The translations under genes were made by a program, and so were the position numbers. A stretch of DNA of 64,000 bases from Ascidia mentula. Lineage: Eukaryota; Chordata; Ascidiacea; Phlebobranchia; Ascidiidae. The notes under the pieces were generated by a model that was not told the DNA's origin, made no database searches, and worked only from the letters and a program-made list of their open reading frames with translations. The DNA is taken from assembly GCA_947561715.1 (NCBI GenBank), contig OX387197.1, positions 17,406,266-17,470,265 on the forward strand, written 5' to 3'. This document shows positions 60,628 through 64,000 of the stretch, in pieces. The number at the start of each line of letters is the position of its first letter. Position 1 is the stretch's first letter.

Positions 60628-62640
60628 CGACCCACTTAACAATGGGCGAGATAGGGCCGAAGTAAAGACTGGGTGGGATAGGCTGGACTCTGTTTTTTTC
60701 GAGCCCCAAGCCCACTTAACAATGGGAGACATAGGCTGGACTCTGTTTTTTTCGCTACCCACTTAACAATGGGCGAGATAGGGCCGAAGTAAAGACTGGG
60801 TGGGATCGGCTGGACTCTGTTTTTTTCGAGCCCCAAGCCCACTTAACAATGGGAGACATAGGCTGGACTCTGTTTTTTTCGCGACCCACTTAACAATGGG
60901 CGAGATAGGGCCGAAGTAAAGACTGGGTGGGATAGGCTGGACTCTGTTTTTTTCGAGCCCCAAGCCCACTTAACAATGGGAGACATAGGCTGGACTCTGT
61001 TTTTTTCGCGACCCACTTAACAATGGGCGAGATAGGGCCGAAGTTAAGACTGGGTGGGATAGGCTGGACTCTGTTTTTTTCCAGCCCCAAGCCCACTTAA
61101 CAATGGGAGATATAGGCTGGACTCTGTTTTTTTCGCGACCCACTTAACAATGGGCGAGATAGGGCCGAAGTTAAGACTGGGTGGGATAGGCTGGACTCTG
61201 TTTTTTTCGAGCCCCAAGCCCACTTAACAATGGGAGACATAGGCTGGACTCTGTTTTTTTCGCGACCCACTTAACAATGGGCGAGATAGGGCCGAAGTAA
61301 AGACTGGGTGGGATCGGCTGGACTCTGTTTTTTTCGAGCCCCAAGCCCACTTAACAATGGGAGACATAGGCTGGACTCTGTTTTTTTCGCGACCCACTTA
61401 ACAATGGGCGAGATAGGGCCGAAGTTAAGACTGGGTGGGATAGGCTGGACTCTGTTTTTTTCGAGCCCCAAGCCCACTTAACAATGCGAGACATAGGATG
61501 GACCTTGTTTTTTTCGAGCCCCAAGCCCACGTAACAATGGGAGACATAGGCTGGACTCTGTTTTTTTCGAGACCCACTTAACAATGGGCGAGATAGGGCC
61601 GAAGTTAAGACTGGGTGGGATAGGCTGGACTCTGTTTTTTTCGAGCCCCAAGCCCACTTAACAATGGGAGACATACGCTGGACTCTGTTTTTTTCGCGAC
61701 CCACTTAACAATGGGCGAGATAGGGCCGAAGTAAAGACTGGGTGGGATAGGCTGGACTCTGTTTTTTTCGAGCCCCAAGCCCACTTAACAATGGGAGACA
61801 TAGGCTGGACTCTGTTTTTTTCGCAACCCACTTAACAATGGGCGAGATAGGGCCGAAGTTAAGACTGGGTGGGATAGGCTGGACACTGTTTTTTTCGCGA
61901 CCCACTTAAAAATGGGCGAGATAGGGCCGAAGTTAAGACTGGGTGGGATAGGCTGGACTCTGTTTTTTTCGAGCCCCAAGCCCACTTAACAATGGGAGAC
62001 ATAGGCTGGACTCTGTTTTTTTTCGAGCCCCAAGCCCACTTAACAATGGGAGACATAGGCTGGACTCTCTTTTTTTCGCGACGAACTCAACAATGGGCGA
62101 GATAGGGCCGAAGTTTAGACTGGGTGGGATAGGCTGGACTCTGTTTTTTTCGAGCCCCAAGCCCACTTAACAAGGCGAGACATAGGATGGACCTTGTTTT
62201 TTTCGAGCCCCAAGCCCACTTAACAATGGGCGACATAAGCTGGTCTCTGTGTTTTTTCGCGACCCACTTAACAATGGGCGAGAGAGGGCCGAAGTTAAGA
62301 CTGGGTGGGATAGGCTGGACTCTGTTTTTTTCGAGCCCCAAGCCCACTTAACAATGGGAGATATAGGCTGGACTCTGTTTTTTTCGCGACCCACTTAACA
62401 ATGGGCGAGATAGGGCCGAAGTTAAGACTGGGTGGGATAGGCTGGACTCTGTTTTTTTCGAGCCCCAAGCCCACTTAACAATGGGAGACATAGGCTGGAC
62501 TCTGTTTTTTTCGCGACCCACTTAACAATGGGCGAGATAGGGCCGAAGTAAAGACTGGGTGGGATAGGCTGGACTCTGTTTTTTTCGAGCCCCAAGCCCA
62601 CTTAACAATGGGAGACATAGGCTGGACTCTGTTTTTTTCG
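60628..62640 (+). repeat. A-B block with the last cassette
   Basis: Includes GCTACCC A (60,755), the AATGCGAG and CCCACGTAAC B series, ACATACGCTGG B near 61,673, an A-A junction near 61,893 and the cassette at 62,078. Only already known variants occur. Confidence 0.8.
62078..62332 (+). repeat. Marker cassette 10
   Basis: Last cassette in the window. The preceding A carries CACTTAAAAATGGG near 61,910, losing the AACAATGG word. Confidence 0.9.
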
Positions 62641-63300
62641 AGACCCACTTAACAATGGGCGAGATAGGGTCGAAGTTAAGACTGGTTGGGATAGGATGGA
62701 CTCTGTTTTTTTCGAGCCCCAAGCCCACTTAACAGTGGGAGACATAGGCTGGACTCTGTTTTTTTCGCAACCAACTTAACAATGGGCGAGATAGGGCCGA
62801 AGTTAAGACTGGGTGGGATAGGATGGACTCTGTTTTTTTCGAGCCCCAAGCCCACTTAACAGTGGGAGACATAGGCTGGACTCTGTTTTTTTCGCAACCA
62901 ACTTAACAATGGGCGAGATAGGGCCGAAGTTAAGACTGGGTGGGATAAGCCGGACTCTGTTTTTTTCGAGCCCCAAGCCCACTTAACAATGGGAGACATA
63001 GGCTGGACTCTGTTTTTTTCGAGCCCCAAGCCCACTTAACAATGGGAGACATAGGCAGGACTCTGTTTTTTTCGAGCCCCAAGCCCACTTAACAATGGGA
63101 GACATAGGCTGGACTCTCTTTTTTTCGCGACCAACTTAACCATGGGCGAGATAGGGCCGAAGTTTAGACTGGGTGGGATAGGCTGGACTCTGTTTTTTTC
63201 GAGCCCCAAGCCCACTTAACAAGGCGAGACATAGGATGGACCTTGTTTTTTTCGAGCACCAAGCCCACTTAACAATGGGAGACATAGGCGGGACTCTGTT
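62641..63300 (+). repeat. Second edge cluster of left-type variants
   Basis: A (GAGACCC, GACTGGTTGGG, GGATGG), B (AACAGTGGG), A (GCAACCAAC), the last two tandemly duplicated at 127 bp (AACAGTGGG near 62,733 and 62,860). Then GATAAGCCGG A, GGCAGG B, and A (GCGACCAACTTAACCATGGG). This mirrors 29,032-29,479 at an offset near 33.6 kb. Confidence 0.8.
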
Positions 63301-64000
63301 TTTTTCGCGACCCACTTAACAATGGGCGAGATAGGGCCGAAGTAAAGACTGGGTGGGATATGCTGGACTCTGTTTTTTTCGAGCCCCAAGCCCACTTAAC
63401 AATGGGAGACATAGGCTGGACTCTGTTTTTTTCGCGACCCACTTAACAATGGGCGAGATAGGGCCGAAGTTAAGACTGGGTGGGATAGGCTGGACTCTGT
63501 TTTTTTCGAGCCCCAAGCCCACTTAACAATGGGAGACATAGGCTGGACTCTGTTTTTTTCGCGACCCACTTAACAATGGGCGAGATAGGGCCGAAGTAAA
63601 GACTGGGTGGGATCGGCTGGACTCTGTTTTTTTCGAGCCCCAAGCCCACTTAACAATGGGAGACATAGGCTGGACTCTGTTTTTTTCGCGACCCACTTAA
63701 CAATGGGCGAGATAGGGCCGAAGTTAAGACTGGGTGGGATAGGCTGGACTCTGTTTTTTTCGAGCCCCAAGCCCACTTAACAATGCGAGACATAGGATGG
63801 ACCTTGTTTTTTTCGAGCCCCAAGCCCACGTAACAATGGGAGACATAGGCTGGACTCTGTTTTTTTCGAGACCCACTTAACAATGGGCGAGATAGGGCCG
63901 AAGTTAAGACTGGGTGGGATAGGCTGGACTCTGTTTTTTTCGAGCCCCAAGCCCACTTAACAATGGGAGACATACGCTGGACTCTGTTTTTTTCGCGACC
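63301..64000 (+). repeat. Right-edge A-B block
   Basis: Ordinary dimers with GTAAAG and GGATCGG, then AATGCGAG B, CCCACGTAACAATGG B, GAGACCC A and ACATACGCTGG B. This is the same closing series as 61,310-61,690. The window stops six bases into a GCGACC-leader A unit. Confidence 0.85.

Larger units (their letters stand above)
1..64000 (+). repeat. Satellite DNA array filling the whole window
   Basis: Every stretch read consists of head-to-tail copies of two related monomers of 53 and 74 bp, with no unique sequence, inverted segment or inserted element seen. The first 13 bases are the tail of a cut monomer and the last bases (GCGACC) are the start of another, so the array runs past both edges. 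The canonical 127-bp dimer has 64 G+C bases. All apparent ORFs lie inside the repeat and are rejected as genes. A eukaryotic heterochromatic or centromeric origin is inferred from structure alone; the host species and chromosome position cannot be determined. Confidence 0.98.

Noticed and set aside
135..63973. Over 200 minus-strand ORFs of 60-117 codons with phrases such as MGLGLEKNRVQPIPPSLN and MSPIVKWAWGSKK
   Set aside because: They are translations of the satellite. Units of 53, 74 and 127 bp are not multiples of three, so the frame shifts at every monomer and the same phrases appear in different frames. Those beginning MGLGLEKN start at GTG (CAC on the plus strand). Every ORF ends within a few monomers, and the repeat indels ignore reading frame.
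1..64000. CRISPR array (regular repeats of 53/74 bp)
   Set aside because: There are no unique spacers; adjacent units are homologous throughout, and no cas genes or leader are present.
1..64000. Transposon, insertion sequence, rDNA spacer or virus-derived insert
   Set aside because: No terminal inverted repeats, LTRs, target-site duplications, coding domains or non-satellite sequence were seen in any segment.

Overview
The whole window is one uninterrupted block of tandemly repeated satellite DNA. I see no protein-coding gene, RNA gene, transposon or unique sequence anywhere in the 64 kb. It almost certainly comes from a eukaryotic nuclear genome (a centromeric, pericentromeric or other heterochromatic array), because no bacterial or viral genome is known to carry tens of kilobases of non-coding satellite with a higher-order structure. 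I cannot name the species. Both window ends cut through a monomer, so the array continues on both sides. GC is about 50% in the canonical units, and every unit points the same way.

The array is built from two related monomers, a short unit B (53 bp) and a long unit A (74 bp). Both share the block CCCACTTAACAATGGG and the tail GGACTCTGTTTTTTTC. A contains a second, diverged copy of the 25-bp core (18 of 25 positions match) in tandem with the first. B and A therefore look like one-core and two-core versions of the same ancestral unit. The A+B dimer is 127 bp.

Layout: (i) 1 to about 27.7 kb is a B-rich mosaic in which A and B follow irregular orders (AB, ABB, AA, runs of B). This mosaic is copied as nested higher-order repeats (HORs) with periods 591, 1611, 506, 868, 4559, 1503, 2157 and 1206 bp, plus an 11,127-bp long-range offset. 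(ii) About 27.7 to 62.6 kb is dominated by regular A-B alternation (127, 254 and 381 bp spacing). It is organised into larger duplications (2956, 3698, 1377, 1631, 454/455, 2574, 1144, 2321, 2160 bp) and carries a 255-bp marker cassette that recurs ten times intact and once truncated. (iii) At about 62.64-63.30 kb, variants typical of the 29.0-29.5 kb edge return, followed by ordinary units to the end.

The many apparent minus-strand reading frames of 60-117 codons are artefacts of the repeat. Monomer and dimer lengths are not multiples of three, many frames need a GTG start, and the same phrases appear in several frames. No CDS is annotated. The interesting biology is structural: the internally duplicated core, monomer lengths that are near-integral numbers of helical turns, a perfect SOX/HMG-type AACAATGG word in most units that is lost at fixed HOR positions, and a readable order of duplications from private mutations. 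HOR boundaries were read by eye from diagnostic variants. Those marked approximate may shift by a monomer.
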